A stretch of DNA of 64,000 bases, from contig CM075102.1 of the NCBI GenBank assembly GCA_037576195.1, forward strand, positions 3,844,001 to 3,908,000, given 5' to 3'. Positions 10,250 to 21,150 of the stretch are shown in pieces; the first letter of the stretch is position 1; every line of letters begins with the position of its first letter. The stretch comes from Phytoseiulus persimilis (lineage: Eukaryota > Arthropoda > Arachnida > Mesostigmata > Phytoseiidae). The notes beneath the pieces were generated by a model, which saw only the letters and a list, made by a program, of their open reading frames with translations, was not told the DNA's origin and made no database searches. Both the position numbers and the translations under genes were made by a program.

Positions 10250-11450
10250 GAAATTGCTCAAGGCGCACTGCCGTGAGTTTCGCGTGAAAACGTCGTGTCT
10301 TACGCTAATCTACTCCCGATCTCAGAGGCTGTCCGGCTCAAAATGAAGGTACGGCTCTTGTTTGCAAGAGGCGGCGTGTGGGGTGTCCAGTTTCCTGTAA
10401 AGTACTTATTTATAACTGTGTCGGGATGCTGGTGTGTCCGCTTATCTATCCTGTCTGGCGGAGTAGCCCAGAAGCCAACAGAGTTCGAGATGGCTTTCGA
10501 AATCGCTCGATCGGTGTCGATCAGTTGTTCTACGGAGTCGGGTTCTTCAATCATATCGCGAGTTATATTTCCCGTTGAGCGATCGATACATGTTCTGTAT
10601 CGATACATCGCTGCTCGTTTTGTATCGCGTCTCGGACTCTGATTTGAATTTTCTTCATAGCCGTGTGGAGTACACGTTCAGGTGTTGCATTTCTCCTGCA
10701 TTCGAATCTCAATATTGTCATCAGGAAAATCTGGAACATTTCCATCAGGGACTGAGCTGTTGAATACAGACCAGTCGATATAAATATCCGAGTGTTTGGG
10801 AAGCGGCGGCTCAACTGAGAACTGAAGCCAAGCGACGAGGGTCAATTTCTTGGTGAACCTGCTGAGATGGGACGATTTATGAATCACATTTTTCTTCGAA
10901 GTCACATTGAGTCCATGATCGTCATCCAAGGATCTCAGTCAACTGATGAACATTGTGTTGACATCGACGGGATAGTCTGTGATTTAACCGAAGGTTCCGC
11001 GGCAGCCTCCGTGACGTTAGTGACGGATTGCAAGAAAGGAACCCAAGGAGAATTCGAGCGCTCCTTCGGACTCAGCCTTAGGGAGTCTCCGAGTGTGAGG
11101 TTTCCATGCGGGTGTTGAAAGCCTGTATTCGGAAGTGAGAATCGGCGAAGCAGAGCTTAAGAGGAGCGGAATGGAAGTGGGAGTTGCGTTTTTCGTTCTG
11201 CCAAGGGCCGACAACGAGATCGACAAGGCTGAAAGTAACAAGTTCCGTATCCTCCTTGTCGAATGACGAGGGATAAGTTGCGTCGAGCAGGTAGATATGG
11301 TTGAATTGAGAAAGACCAGCTAACGTTGTGTCCGAGAGCTAAGATCAAGCAAGCAACTCTAGTGAAACAGGTGGGTTCAGATAGGTGCCTCAGGCCATGC
11401 CCGCCACTCGCTGATTTGAGGCGCAAATGCACACGTGATACTCAATTTCC
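10250..11450 (-). pseudogene. Ionotropic receptor (variant glutamate receptor) pseudogene
   Basis: Reading 5' to 3' on the minus strand, about 11270-11150 gives a frame with LVTFSLVDLVVGPWQNEKR, which fits the S1 ligand-binding half of ionotropic receptors (xDLVVGPxxxxxER). Farther down, 10660-10470 gives RVRDAIQN and, after a frame shift, STGNITRDMIEEPDSVEQLI, resembling the segment following M2 at the start of S2. The same pattern recurs at 57435-57870 (IQNMFRC, ITGSLTRDILKD, VERLID), so the two are paralogous fragments. Stops and frame changes separate the parts, and no convincing M1-pore-M2 stretch remains. Assignment is by motif memory, so moderate confidence. A multi-exon gene with poorly recognised exons is the alternative. 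Confidence 0.45.
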
Positions 11451-11517
11451 CGTCGAGCCCTCTCTCAAAAGCGTGGTAGCCGCCGGCCGCCGCCATAGAG
11501 CGTGTGCCTACGCTAAA

Positions 11518-12133
11518 AATCAACGATTGCGGCTAAACGGCTGGATGGATTTTGAATCGGCGAGGAGGGTTGGGAAGCTGGTGCAATCCCGCACTTTCTT
11601 CCCCGAAGGAAATTCTCCTAGGGCCATTCGTAAGTGAGCTATAGACCGATTTTTGAAACCGCCCATAACTCCTGAAAAAATGCACGTTTTTGATCGAATT
11701 GAAACAGAGGATTCGTGCAATTTCTCGGACCGGCTCATGCCGTCGATGAACCAATCCATTTCTCTGAGCGAATATTCTCAATAGCCTAATTTTGGTGAAA
11801 GAACGCCTTTTCCCGTTTTTCCTCCAAATTGGTCCAACCGGGCACTCGGGCTCGCAAGCGGCTCTGAGGGATGCGTCTAGTACCCCCGCACGTCATCCAG
11901 TTCACAGAATTCGCTCCAAACCATCGTGCTTCTCAAAAAAATTGATACATGTCCCCAAATTCCCCATTATCATCAGAATCGACCAGACAGTGAGTGGACT
12001 GCGAGCCTGAGATCCGAGGAATCGATTTTGTAGAGGCATAACACTAGCATGAGATTTGACTCGAGCCGGAAATTCCGAATTCGCAGCTCCCGACACTATC
12101 TTGGGATCCACGAGACGCCAATGTATACAACGG
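11518..12133 (+). mobile_element. Truncated, diverged Transib-like terminal inverted repeat arm
   Basis: The sequence follows the left arm 60705-61320 in the same orientation. Shared blocks are AAACG(G/A)CTGGAT, CATAACTCCT(C)GAAAAATGCAC, ATGCCGTCGAT(A)AACCAAT, CGCACGTCATCCAGTT and a closing GGGATCCACG. Both outer and inner ends are lost, including the CACAGCG terminus. Divergence is high, so this is an old fragment. Confidence 0.7.
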
Positions 12134-12589
12134 CGCCCACGCGGTTCCCCAACGCGGGCTCAGTGAACTTCACAAGTGCACCGAGTGATAGTGACGGAAC
12201 CTGACAGTTTTCAACCTCCAATATTAAACGTTGTTCACTGCTCTACTACTTCTGACAAGATGAGAACCTTCCAACTTTTGATCACCAATCGAGATCTGAT
12301 GGATATCATCGTTTCGAGAGGGCACGATCTCGAGCTCATCATGAGAGAAGTCCAGAACCGATACCCAATCATAATCACGAAGACTTCAAAGAGTTGAGGG
12401 GACACATGAGCCAGTACGTCTTGCCGAACTTCGAAAGGATGTGGGAAAGCGTGTCTCGCTCGAGAACCTAAGGATGTAGCCGGGTATGTGCCCCAACTCG
12501 ACGGATTCTCCTAAAAACGGCAGGATCGTGTTCCCTATGTGAAAAAAACAGATTCCTGAAGTTTTCAGCCTTTTCGGTTACCCAGATCC
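12134..12589. other. No supported gene
   Basis: A 73-codon plus-strand frame (12176-12397) carries a coherent segment (MRTFQLLITNRDLMDIIVSR) but matches nothing I know. It could be a remnant exon; nothing else is visible here. Confidence 0.25.
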
Positions 12590-13079
12590 AAATCTAGTGA
12601 CATTGATCAAAAATAGTTCATTCAAATGCGCTTGGTCAAGAGCAAACTGAAAATCACTATATCTCGAGAACCGCTGGGCGTGCAGCGTCGAACGACAACT
12701 TTTTGGGAAGCTCTCTTTGAGCGCCATATTTTCATATAGCCAGTGATTGGCATCAGTGATTGCATCATTTCGGAGGCATTAAAAGTTAAGACTTTCCAAA
12801 TTTAGATGGTTTATACCCTTCCCGTGGCCGGCCAAGAATAGGCGAGAACTAGAATGTAGCTCCGAGTGTCCTCTTCCTACTCGACAAGTTGGGTTGGGCT
12901 TTCATCCAAATCGAAGCTTAGCCTTCGGATTCATCGCTCCGAGTGGGTAACCGACAAGACCCCTCCTTGACTTTGGAGTACGGAAATTCGACCCAAACGA
13001 GCTTGAAACGTTCAAGAGGCTGCAAATATCGCTGAGCCACATCCGGGAGTTCTTTCTTCCTTCTTCATTTTCGCTCCTG
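12590..13079 (+). repeat. Dispersed repeat upstream of the DDE fragment, partner of 2320-2870
   Basis: This is the plus-oriented copy of the repeat described at 2320-2870. It runs without a break into the DDE transposase fragment that starts at 13080. The pairing in both copies suggests it is the 5' part or an intron of one DNA transposon. Confidence 0.55.
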
Positions 13080-13280
13080 ATGGGTCCTCAACCCTCGAGA
13101 TCGCTTTCTTCCGATCTGTACTCGGGATCGGCAAACGATTCGACGATCTTGATGGCTGTCTTGAGGAACCTCGCTCTCTTGTTCCTCCTGGGACCGAACG
13201 ACGCTCTGGTCGTCGACCGGGGATTCAGAGACTCAGTAGACTTCATGCGAAGTCTCGGATCCCATCCTCACTATATATAA
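13080..13280 (+). pseudogene. PIF/Harbinger-type DDE endonuclease fragment (DDE_Tnp_4-like)
   Basis: The frame includes DLYSGSANDSTIL, then about 20 residues later DALVVDRGFRD. This is the middle of the DDE superfamily-4 nuclease used by Harbinger-type transposases, where G(S)xNDS and vvDRGFRD are hallmarks and the Asp of VVDRG is catalytic. Only about 65 residues survive. The first and third acidic residues lie outside the fragment. The 3' side is cut by the minisatellite element beginning at 13281. Confidence 0.65.
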
Positions 13281-13816
13281 CCAGTCGGCCGCGCTGCGCG
13301 CGGTTGGACGGCGCTCCCTGCCATCGAGGCACTTTTCTCTCCCTTCACTGGGTCAGCATTCTGATTTGGAAAAGTATGGTCAGATCGGTCTCGGAATCAC
13401 CCCTCCAGAGTTGAAAAGTAATGCTCAGATTGGTCTCGGAATCACCCCTCCAGAGCTGGGAAGTAATGCTCAGATTGAGCCCGGAATCACCCCTCCAGAG
13501 TTGGAGAGTAATGCTCAGACTGGTCTCGGAATCACCCCTCCAGAGTTGGAAAGTAATGCTCAGACTGGTCTCGGAATCACCCCTCCAGAGTTGGAAAGTA
13601 ATGCTCAGACTGGTCTCGGAATCACCCCTACAAAGTTGGAAAGTGATGCTCAGATTGGTCTCGTAATCACCCCTACAAAGTTGGAAAGTAATGCTCAGAT
13701 TGGCCCCGGAATCACCCCTCCAGAGTTGGAAAGTAATGCTCAGATTGCCCCCGGAATCATCCCTCCAGAGTTGGGAAGTAATGCTCAGATTGACCCCGGA
13801 ACCACCCCTCCAGAGT
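13281..13816 (-). mobile_element. Helitron-like minisatellite element, copy C (reverse orientation)
   Basis: CCAGTCGGCCGCGCTGCGCG at 13281 is the reverse complement of the element 3' end, although the inner hairpin arm is partly deleted. The conserved module follows (GGTTGGACGGCG, then GGGTCAGCATTCTGAT), then about ten 45 bp units from 13366 to 13816. The opposite terminus is missing. The outside flank at 13264-13280 reads CCTCACTATATATAA, which resembles the 5' terminus of other copies (see findings). Confidence 0.7.
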
Positions 13817-14790
13817 TATCCAAGAGTTCTAGTCTCCTATCCCGATTGAAGTTCTCAATATTTCCACTGGGGGCTAGCGGGGCTATAGCCCCCTCCCCCC
13901 CCCGGGGACTCAAGCTCATACTATCTAAATAGACGCGTCAAACCAGATTATCGATCCACCACTCATCAAGCGCTTTGAGAGAAAATTGACTTTCGAGGAG
14001 CTTCGATCCGGCCCCAGGTTGCAGAGAACTTGCTAAATACCACGCATGTGGATGTATTATTGGATAGGCGGACCTCCTTCGCTGGCTTCAAGCTAACGGG
14101 TCAATCGCACGAACATCTTTCAGGCTTCCCAATGAGACTTACTTCACATAAGCCTTTTGCAACGACCGAGCGGGATCTAAGACAACAGAGAACCCGATCA
14201 AACACACCGACGAAAACATCGATCGAGGTACCGAAAGCTCCGACCGAACAGGAATCTGTGTCTTACCACAAGGCTATCAAGCTCTTCTTGATGAAATCAT
14301 GGAGCTCTCTCCTCCGGCTACGAAACGCCGCGCACTACAGCCTCCTTCGACTCATGCAACGACCTCGAAATCGGAATCAGGTTGCATCCATCGGACGTTC
14401 TCGCCTGGGACGTCTACTTTCCATTGGAAGTTCAACAAATCGATTCCGCGACGACAATGTAAAGAGCAGGCTCAGCGGACACTACATTGGTCTTAAAGGG
14501 ATGGAGATCCAATTGATCTTCCAAAAGGCGCTCTGCAATCGGACTCAGTAATCACAGGCAGCTCATTGAGCATTCAAATTCCGTTTTCGATTGAGTCATG
14601 CTCAATAGAAAATGACGCGACAGCGCCCAACTCAAAAACGACCGTTGCAGTCGTTTTCTTGGACTCTGTTAAGGCTGTGGAAAGGGTAGCGGCCTCTGTT
14701 CCAACACGTAGCTAGATGATCGCGTCTGTGTCAGGTAGTAAACTCCGACTACATCAGTGAAGTGTTGTGTCTCTTTTCAAAAGATCCAAA
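13817..14790. other. Unresolved; open frame of unknown nature at 14030-14551
   Basis: A C/G-rich run (13880-13915) follows the minisatellite. A 173-codon plus frame at 14030-14551 has no recognisable domain; other frames in the same stretch look equally coding-like, so I do not call it a gene. The last part is presumably the 5' flank of the hAT element. I could not find convincing hAT termini or an 8 bp duplication. Confidence 0.25.
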
Positions 14791-17190
14791 ATGAGAAGAC
14801 AACAGGATCTCTTCTCATTCTTCAAAAAATCCGGAGAGTCATCCGGCTGTTCCCTGCGGGCATCGACTCAAAGCGGTCCTCCACCACTTCAGCGCGGAAC
14901 GTCCGCGAATTAATCGCAGCCCAAGAGGCAGAAACTCCTCACGCATCCGCTCGACATCAGAAACTTCATGAGAAGCGCCGAAGCCGCAGCTCTCCCGCCT
15001 CTAACCGACGAACAGTAAGATGCATTGCTGAGAAACTGCTGGACCCCGGACGAAAATTACACCTTCCCAAGGATAGCGCAGTCAGCTCAGACTCCTTCCT
15101 TTCAATTCCACTACCTGAAGAGGTGGCGATGGCTGGCCTACACTGAACTTGATGGAGGGGGAGCATTGTGCAAATTTTGCGTAGCTTTCGCCAAAAGTGA
15201 GTCTGCTGGTCGTGGTAACCAATGGAGCTTCGGTGCCCTCGTCAATGCGCCTTTCACAAGATACAAGAAGGCAGTGCAAGTCTTCGAGAGTCATGAGGCG
15301 GTACGATATCACAGAGAGGCAGAAATGGATGCGGAAAACTTCATCAGGTGGTATGAGGACAGGAACTCACTCGACGTCAGGAACCTCATCTATCAGGGAC
15401 GTCAACAGCAAATTGTGAGGAATAGGTCACGAATCATTCCAATCATCAAAACGGTTCTGTTCTGTGGGAGACAGGGCCTGGCCCTTCGCGGCCACCGGGA
15501 ACACGGAAACATCTTACGTGACCGCCCTGAGTCAAATAAGTGCAACGACGGCAACTTCCGCGCCTTACTCAGGTTCCGAATCGAAGCTGGAGATGAAACT
15601 CTCGAGGACCATCTGCACAGCGGCCCGAAAAATGCCTTGTACACTAGTGCCACAGTCCAGAACGAAATCATCGATGCCATGGGGAAAATCATCAGAAACA
15701 AGATCGTTGCCGAAGTGAAAACCTCGAACTTATTTTCGATCCTGGCAGATGAGACGAGGGACGTTAGCAGAAAAGACCAGCTGACCATATGCCTTCGCTA
15801 CGTGATACGGAGAGATGGACAACAAGTCCTGCGAGAAAGTTTCCTCCCATTTTGCGTTCCGACAACCAAAACGAGGTGCGGCTCTGGCCGAGAGTATCCT
15901 CCAGGTTCTCCGATGCGAAGGTCTCAATATCAGTAACATTCGCGGCCAGGGTTACGATGTTCCATGAGTGGGATTTACAGGGGGGTGCAAGCGGAGTTGA
16001 AAAAAGTCGTGCCACAAGCACTGTATTTTCACTGTGCTAGTCACTGCCTGAACCTAGCCTTGGCACACTCAATCGACCACACGAAAATCAGGTTGACCAT
16101 CGGGACCATCGCCAGCACAAGCGCATTCGTGAGTGCCTCATCTAGCCGAATTAGGTCTCTGCAAAATTCGATTGAGGCCATATTGCCGGATTCCAAAGCC
16201 CGCCGACTCAAGCCGCTCTGCAACACTCGGTGGGTTGAATGCCATGCGGCTTACATCACCTTCAAAGAACTCCTCGCCCCCATAGTGCGCACCCTAGAAA
16301 CGATCACCGATGACAGAGGAGAATCAGGGGCTCGAGCGGACGAACTGCTAACAGCAATCTGTAGATGCGAGTTCATCGTATCCTTATTTATCGTGGAGCA
16401 TTTTTCGGCGCTGTTCCTCCCACTGTCTGTACGTTTACAGTCAAAGGACCTGGACATCTTTGGTGCTCTTGAGGCGATCGAAAGTATTTCTGCCTCTCTG
16501 AGAGCTTCGAGAGACAACACTGATTCCGACTCCAACGAGCTTTTCACAGAAGCGTCAGTCACTTGCGCTAATCTTGGAATCGACGTTCGACTTCCCCGGC
16601 TGTGTGCTAGACAGACACAAAGAGAGAATCATCGTGCAGAGAGCATCGAAGAGTACTTTCGCATTACCGTATATCTGCCTTACGTCGACCGATTGATCGA
16701 AGAGTTCAGCGTTCTTTTCCATGACTTGCGGGGTAACGTGGCCAGACTCCAGCTCCTGATACCTAAATTCATCGATAGGGGCTCGACCGAGGATCTCGCG
16801 GAGGTTTTCGCCCTCTATGAAGCCGACTTGAATTGCAGCATGAGTGTGATAAAGCAGGAGTATCGAAGGTGGAGAGCCAGGTGGATTGACATACCATCGG
16901 ACGACAGACCGGCCACCGCCATCGATGCCCTCAACCATTGCTGCCCCGAAAGTCTTCCAAAAATCGCCACGCTCCTACGAATCTTCGCCGTCCTGCCCGT
17001 CACAACGTCATCCGCGGAACGAACCTTCAGCGTTTTACGAGCTTTGAAAACCTATATTAGGTCAGTTATGGCCGAGGAAAGGCTGAACGGATTGACTTCA
17101 CTGCGCGTGCATGAAGATATTCCCGTGACTCCCGAAGAAATACTCGATGAACTCGTCAGAAATCCGAGGAAACTCAACTTTCTGCTCTGA
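14791..17190 (+). pseudogene. hAT-superfamily transposase, ZMYM1/DUF4371-like, decayed
   Basis: Nearly the whole stretch reads in one frame from ATG 14791, with an amino end MRRQQDLFSFFKKSGESS typical of this group. In-frame TAA stops interrupt it at 14911 and 15016. Next comes a TTF/ZMYM-type zinc-binding region (LCKFCVAFAKS, about 15160-15200), then a DUF4371-like segment with SILADETRDVSRKDQL (about 15740), where the Asp is catalytic. Two compensating frame shifts lie near 15872 and 15957, around RGQGYD. HCASHCLNLAL (about 16035) and NTRWVE (about 16225) follow. The hAT C-terminal dimerisation motif SSAERTFSVLRALKTYI sits at about 17010. About 800 codons is a full length for the family. 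The enzyme would cut and paste the element but cannot be made from this copy. Confidence 0.85.
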
Positions 17191-17219
17191 ATTGCTTCTC
17201 GAGTCCTTTTCTGGGTGGT

Positions 17220-18153
17220 AGGTGGCGATTTCCATGTCATTTGTGAAACAATAAATCCATGCGATGTCATATATCCCAGTTGATGGTGTTTCCATTCAAC
17301 AATGGATGAGGAAGGATGCAATTCAAATGTTTTGCATCGAGGGCTACTCTGTGATTTCTGCCGTATAAGCGAGGGCAACCATGGAAGACGCTGTACAAGA
17401 GCACCGCAGTTCTTTTATTTCAGTGTCGTTGTTGAACTGACTGAGGCCCAACTGTTGAGCTTCGCGCCTGACACATTGGGCACAGTGAAATCTACAACCC
17501 CTGATGTGGGCCAAGGGAAACGTTTCTCGGATCGCCCTGATGGTCGCGATTTCGAAGTCGATTTGGAAAGTTCTCGGACTGAAAACTAGATCGATGGTGA
17601 TCGCGTGCTGCCTCAACAACGGAAACATCCTACAAAAGGTCTCTTTCGTCTTGTCGGGCAGCAAGAAGTAAGCGAACGGAATCATCTGTCCCCTGTAGAA
17701 GCCGTGGAGCGTTTACAGTTGGAGAAACAAGTTTGGCACGATTCTGAAGGTTCCATCCATGAAGACCACGTCGGTTTCACAGAGAGCGACAATCAGCTCC
17801 CTCGTCGAGAAACCGAGGATTCGATCGTCTGCGCCGGATTCGCAGTTGGTGAGTGGAGACAATACTGTCATCAGTAATAGAGGGTCTTCCGAGTTTATGG
17901 GAGCCGTTTGGTGAAAGTGCTGTTCTTTTGTAGGTCTGACGGTATCAAGCGTAGACAACGCCGCGGAGACGAGCAGCGGCACAACCGAGGTGTCTCGCCG
18001 GCTCACGCCCCCGGCGGCGGCCGTGAGCAGCGAGGTGGGGACACGGTCCAGAGGACCCATGGAATCCAAGACGGGTTCAGCGACACCCGCACTCGCGAGT
18101 AGTGAAGAAGCCGTGCGCGAGAGCGGCGAGGCGAGCAGGATCTCGCTCAACAC
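17220..18153 (-). pseudogene. MULE (Mutator-like) transposase fragment
   Basis: Minus-strand coding contains DVVFMDGTFRIVPNLFLQL (about 17760-17715), then a TAA where Tyr is expected, then TLHGFYRG, IPFAYFLLPDKTKETF (about 17680), IDFEIATIRAIRETFPLAH and GCRFHCAQCVRREAQQLGL. These are the MULE core motifs: the DGTF Asp, the DFE Asp and GCxFHxxQ. Frame is preserved across the stop at 17713. Upstream residues to 18153 are Ser/Thr-rich and unassigned. The piece ends about 30 bp from the hAT stop, so the two transposase remnants lie tail to tail. Confidence 0.8.
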
Positions 18154-18460
18154 TTTCGTCTGTCGACCAGTGGACGGACGACTGCTATGTCGGTCAAGGC
18201 TCGGTCATGAGCCGGAGCTGCCTTCTACTGCGCGAGCAGCGCGTTGAGAAGCCCGAGGAGGTCGTTGTGAGGACCAGGCGGGGAGTGTTTTTTCCCACTA
18301 TTTTCAGCTGCGAGATCTTCGGACTCGACAGCCAGAAGGGATGTTGGAGATTAGAATCTGAGGCCTGTCGGGCTCAGACCTCGCACGCGTCTGAGAGCAT
18401 GACACATTCAGATGACTCACAGTACTCGCCGGTCACGACGTCTGGGAAAGGGGACTTGCC

Positions 18461-20187
18461 TCGAGCCCGATTGCCGCGAACCCGATTCCGCGAGCCCGAG
18501 TAAAGCTCCGCCCAGCGGACAGCGCGCCGGCTCAGTGAAGCTTCTGTGCGGAGCTATGTCGCTTCGGCTAGGAGTTCTCCGGTTACATCATCTTGGCCTG
18601 ATTCAAAGCATGAGTCGCTATCCTTCCCTCTGAACGGAGGAGCGTTCGGAGAGCATCTCTGTGACATCGCCCTCCTGAGTGAATGTGGGTGAACTCGAGC
18701 AATCACACCCAGCGCATCGGAGGAGGGACGAATTGTACTGATTGTTCGGATAGCCAATAATTTTGCATGAAGAGTCAGTCATTGCCTCCATGTTTACTGA
18801 CGGGATGGGAATCAGAGTTGCTGAAGTGGGGAACGATTTCCACACCGAACTCATGATCCACACGGTTCGGGGAAACCGAGCAGACGTCTCATTTTTCGCT
18901 GTCAGAACTCAGTCACTGATCTAGTCACCTGGGAGGACAGTTTGTCAGACAATCCCGAGCCTCTACCATCCCCTAAACTCAGAAATGAGAGACTCTCTGA
19001 GATCCGTTTCTAAATTAAACCAGAAGTAAGCGTCTGATTCTGAGAAGTGATCATCTACTATCCATGTCTCTTTCCCTCCGTCAGCCGGAATCCGGGCTGG
19101 ATCGAATCACGGGGCGTAGAGACCCGTAGTGCTGAGTCTATTCTTTACCTAGAGATCGATGTTTCCCGAATCGTATGGGAAAAACACAAAATCCACCAGT
19201 TTTGTTAACTGACAGGTTTGCTGACTGCCAGGTTCGTGATCTGAGGGGTTCGCTATTTGCCAGGTTCGTTAGCTGAAGGGTTCGCTTTCTGATTGGGGTT
19301 TTCGAGCGAATTTTTGAAGAAAAAAGGTTCGTCGTCTGCGGCATTTCAGGGTAATTCGCTTCCCCGAAAAATCAGATGCTTGTCTGATGAGATACACCCT
19401 CGAACTACAACCACCCAACTAGGATGGAATGAGAGTTCGCCGACAGTGCGACGAACGACCACGACAACAATGCGGCTCCAGATTAGTCAGGAGCAGGTTT
19501 CACGCCCCTTGAGGGACGCAATTTCTGAATAAGGACTATGCATGTATTCCAGGAGATTATTCCTATGCTACATTCCGAAAGCTCCAAAGAAGCGCAGTGT
19601 GATTCGCGACATCTTCCTTCTTCGATCGCCTCATCCGACCTGATTTGGAGCGGATAGGGTGAGCAATGAGCAGTGCTCATGTCTGTGAGCAACCTTCGAG
19701 ATGGCGGAACTCTCGGAGATCACGCAAGGAAGAGAGAGCTCGACTTGAATAACTATGATTCATTTGTTTTGATTGAGATATTTCATTCAACGTGATTCAA
19801 GCAGTTGGGCTATCGTCGAACGAAAGACTCCCCAGCTCACTCGGCAACTGCGATGAGAAAAGTCGTTTGCACCTCTTGCCCCTCCGCCCTCAAGGGGCAG
19901 TTTCCTCATCCGTTCACCCTGACTTGGAGAAGGAGTGTCTGATCATATTTCCGAAGCGTGGGGCAGTGAACGGCAGCAGGACAAGAGACGGCAGGGCCAA
20001 CATTGTTCCGATGCCATATGTTCAATTCGTTCTCTACAACAACAAGGTCCTGCTCTGTCCTGAGAGGAGCGCGTTCATAGAAGCTTCACTGAGCCGGCGC
20101 GCTCTCCGCTGGACGGAGCTCTATTCGGGCTCGCGGTATTCGGGCTCGCGGCAATCGGGCTCGCGGAATCGGGCTCGAGGGAGGTAA
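18461..20187. mobile_element. Candidate element bounded by about 90-105 bp inverted repeats
   Basis: 18461-18548 and 20081-20187 are inverted copies. Both contain CTCGAGCCCGATT, a short tandem of CGCGAGCCCGA-type units (two on the left, four on the right), then AAAGCTCC or AGAGCTCC and CGCGCCGGCTCAGTGAAGCTTC. They face outward like terminal inverted repeats of a 1.7 kb element. The interior holds a degenerate 15-17 bp tandem tract (19200-19300) and a 131-codon plus frame (19792-20187) without recognisable domains. No target duplication was found. Confidence 0.4.
19200..19310 (+). repeat. Degenerate short tandem repeat
   Basis: Six or so loose units of about 16 bp built on CAGGTTCG(T/C)TA..TG or GAAGGGTTCGCTTTCTG follow each other. 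No function is visible. Confidence 0.45.
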
Positions 20188-20924
20188 CCCTGGGAAATGC
20201 AACGAAATCGGGGTTCCACCCTCGACAGCAGATGTAAGGGACTGATACAGACACTCCACATGAAACCAAGAGTACGGAGTCGGGTCCACAACCCCATTTG
20301 CCCTACATACTAGACCATCTGTCAACTTGTGTTAAGATGTGACTCATCTGGTGTCTGGACTCTAGACCAATCGTGGGAGAGCTACGCTCCCCTTCTAGGT
20401 ATATGAGGATCCTCTTTTTCAAATAAACTTCACAGTGTTACAGAGCCTTCTACTGTCTGCGTCTCTCGCGTTGTCACTCTTGTTGTCAACTGAGCCAGTG
20501 TTACACCTCTTCGGTCCTCTACCTTCAACGACCCCCACGACTCCCACGACTCTACCCACGACTTCCAGTCCTATCACGAGGGAATGTTGAATGGGAGTCC
20601 GTCGAGGAAACCTACAACCCTTATATGCTTTTTGATTGGAAACTGAGGACAGGATTCTTGAATAGCCAGAACAGCAACTCAATCTACAGAACGCACAGCA
20701 CGCACGCTACAGCAGAGTGGCGCTTATGGTACAATGCTTTCAGCATGAAGGATTTCGACGCCTCGCATAGAAGCTTCTCGCGTCATTGAGTTTTCGCGGA
20801 AACGGGTTTTCGCGGTGATGGGCCGTAGCCATACTGGAGCCTGCAAGTATCTGTATTCGTTGGGCGGGGGAATAGACATAGTTATCGATTCGCCCCCCCC
20901 CCCCCGCCGAACGGAAACAGGTAC
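20188..20924. other. No clear gene; possible Thr/Pro-rich stalk exon near 20515-20585
   Basis: One plus frame gives a short Pro/Thr-rich stretch (STTPTTPTTLPTTSS), the composition of a mucin-like stalk, about 400 bp upstream of the transmembrane exon candidate. A 17 bp inverted repeat (ACTGGAGCCTGCAAGTA at about 20833 and its complement at about 20921) encloses the C-run at 20894-20906. Otherwise nothing is resolved. Confidence 0.25.
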
Positions 20925-21150
20925 TTGCAGGCTCCAGTATACCCCAACGTCGACCTCCACACCTGTCGCCACTTACTCTATCGCCCTGATCGTATTCGTA
21001 TACGTCATCCTCTATTTCTGTTTCTGGAGGAGACGACGGACGGTTACCACAATCATCAGAACTCCTCCGAGGCCCGGACCCTGCAGGCCCCAAGTAACTG
21101 CCGAGAAGGCTGATGTCCATGTGGACGTGAGTGCCTTGGCAAATTTCTAG
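20925..21150 (+). CDS. Candidate last exon of a single-pass membrane protein
   Basis: The frame runs through a Thr/Ser/Pro-rich segment (TPTSTSTPVATYS), one hydrophobic helix (IALIVFVYVILYFCFW), a positive stop-transfer cluster (RRRR) and a basic then acidic tail ending VDVSALANF at TAG 21148. This is the layout of the carboxy end of a type I membrane protein. AG acceptors are available at about 20919 and 20929 after a pyrimidine tract. The upstream exons and the protein family are unknown. Chance hydrophobicity cannot be excluded. Confidence 0.3.

Noticed and set aside
10563-10814. Separate small gene on the minus strand
   Set aside because: It is one frame of the broken ionotropic receptor, and the reading continues in another frame downstream.
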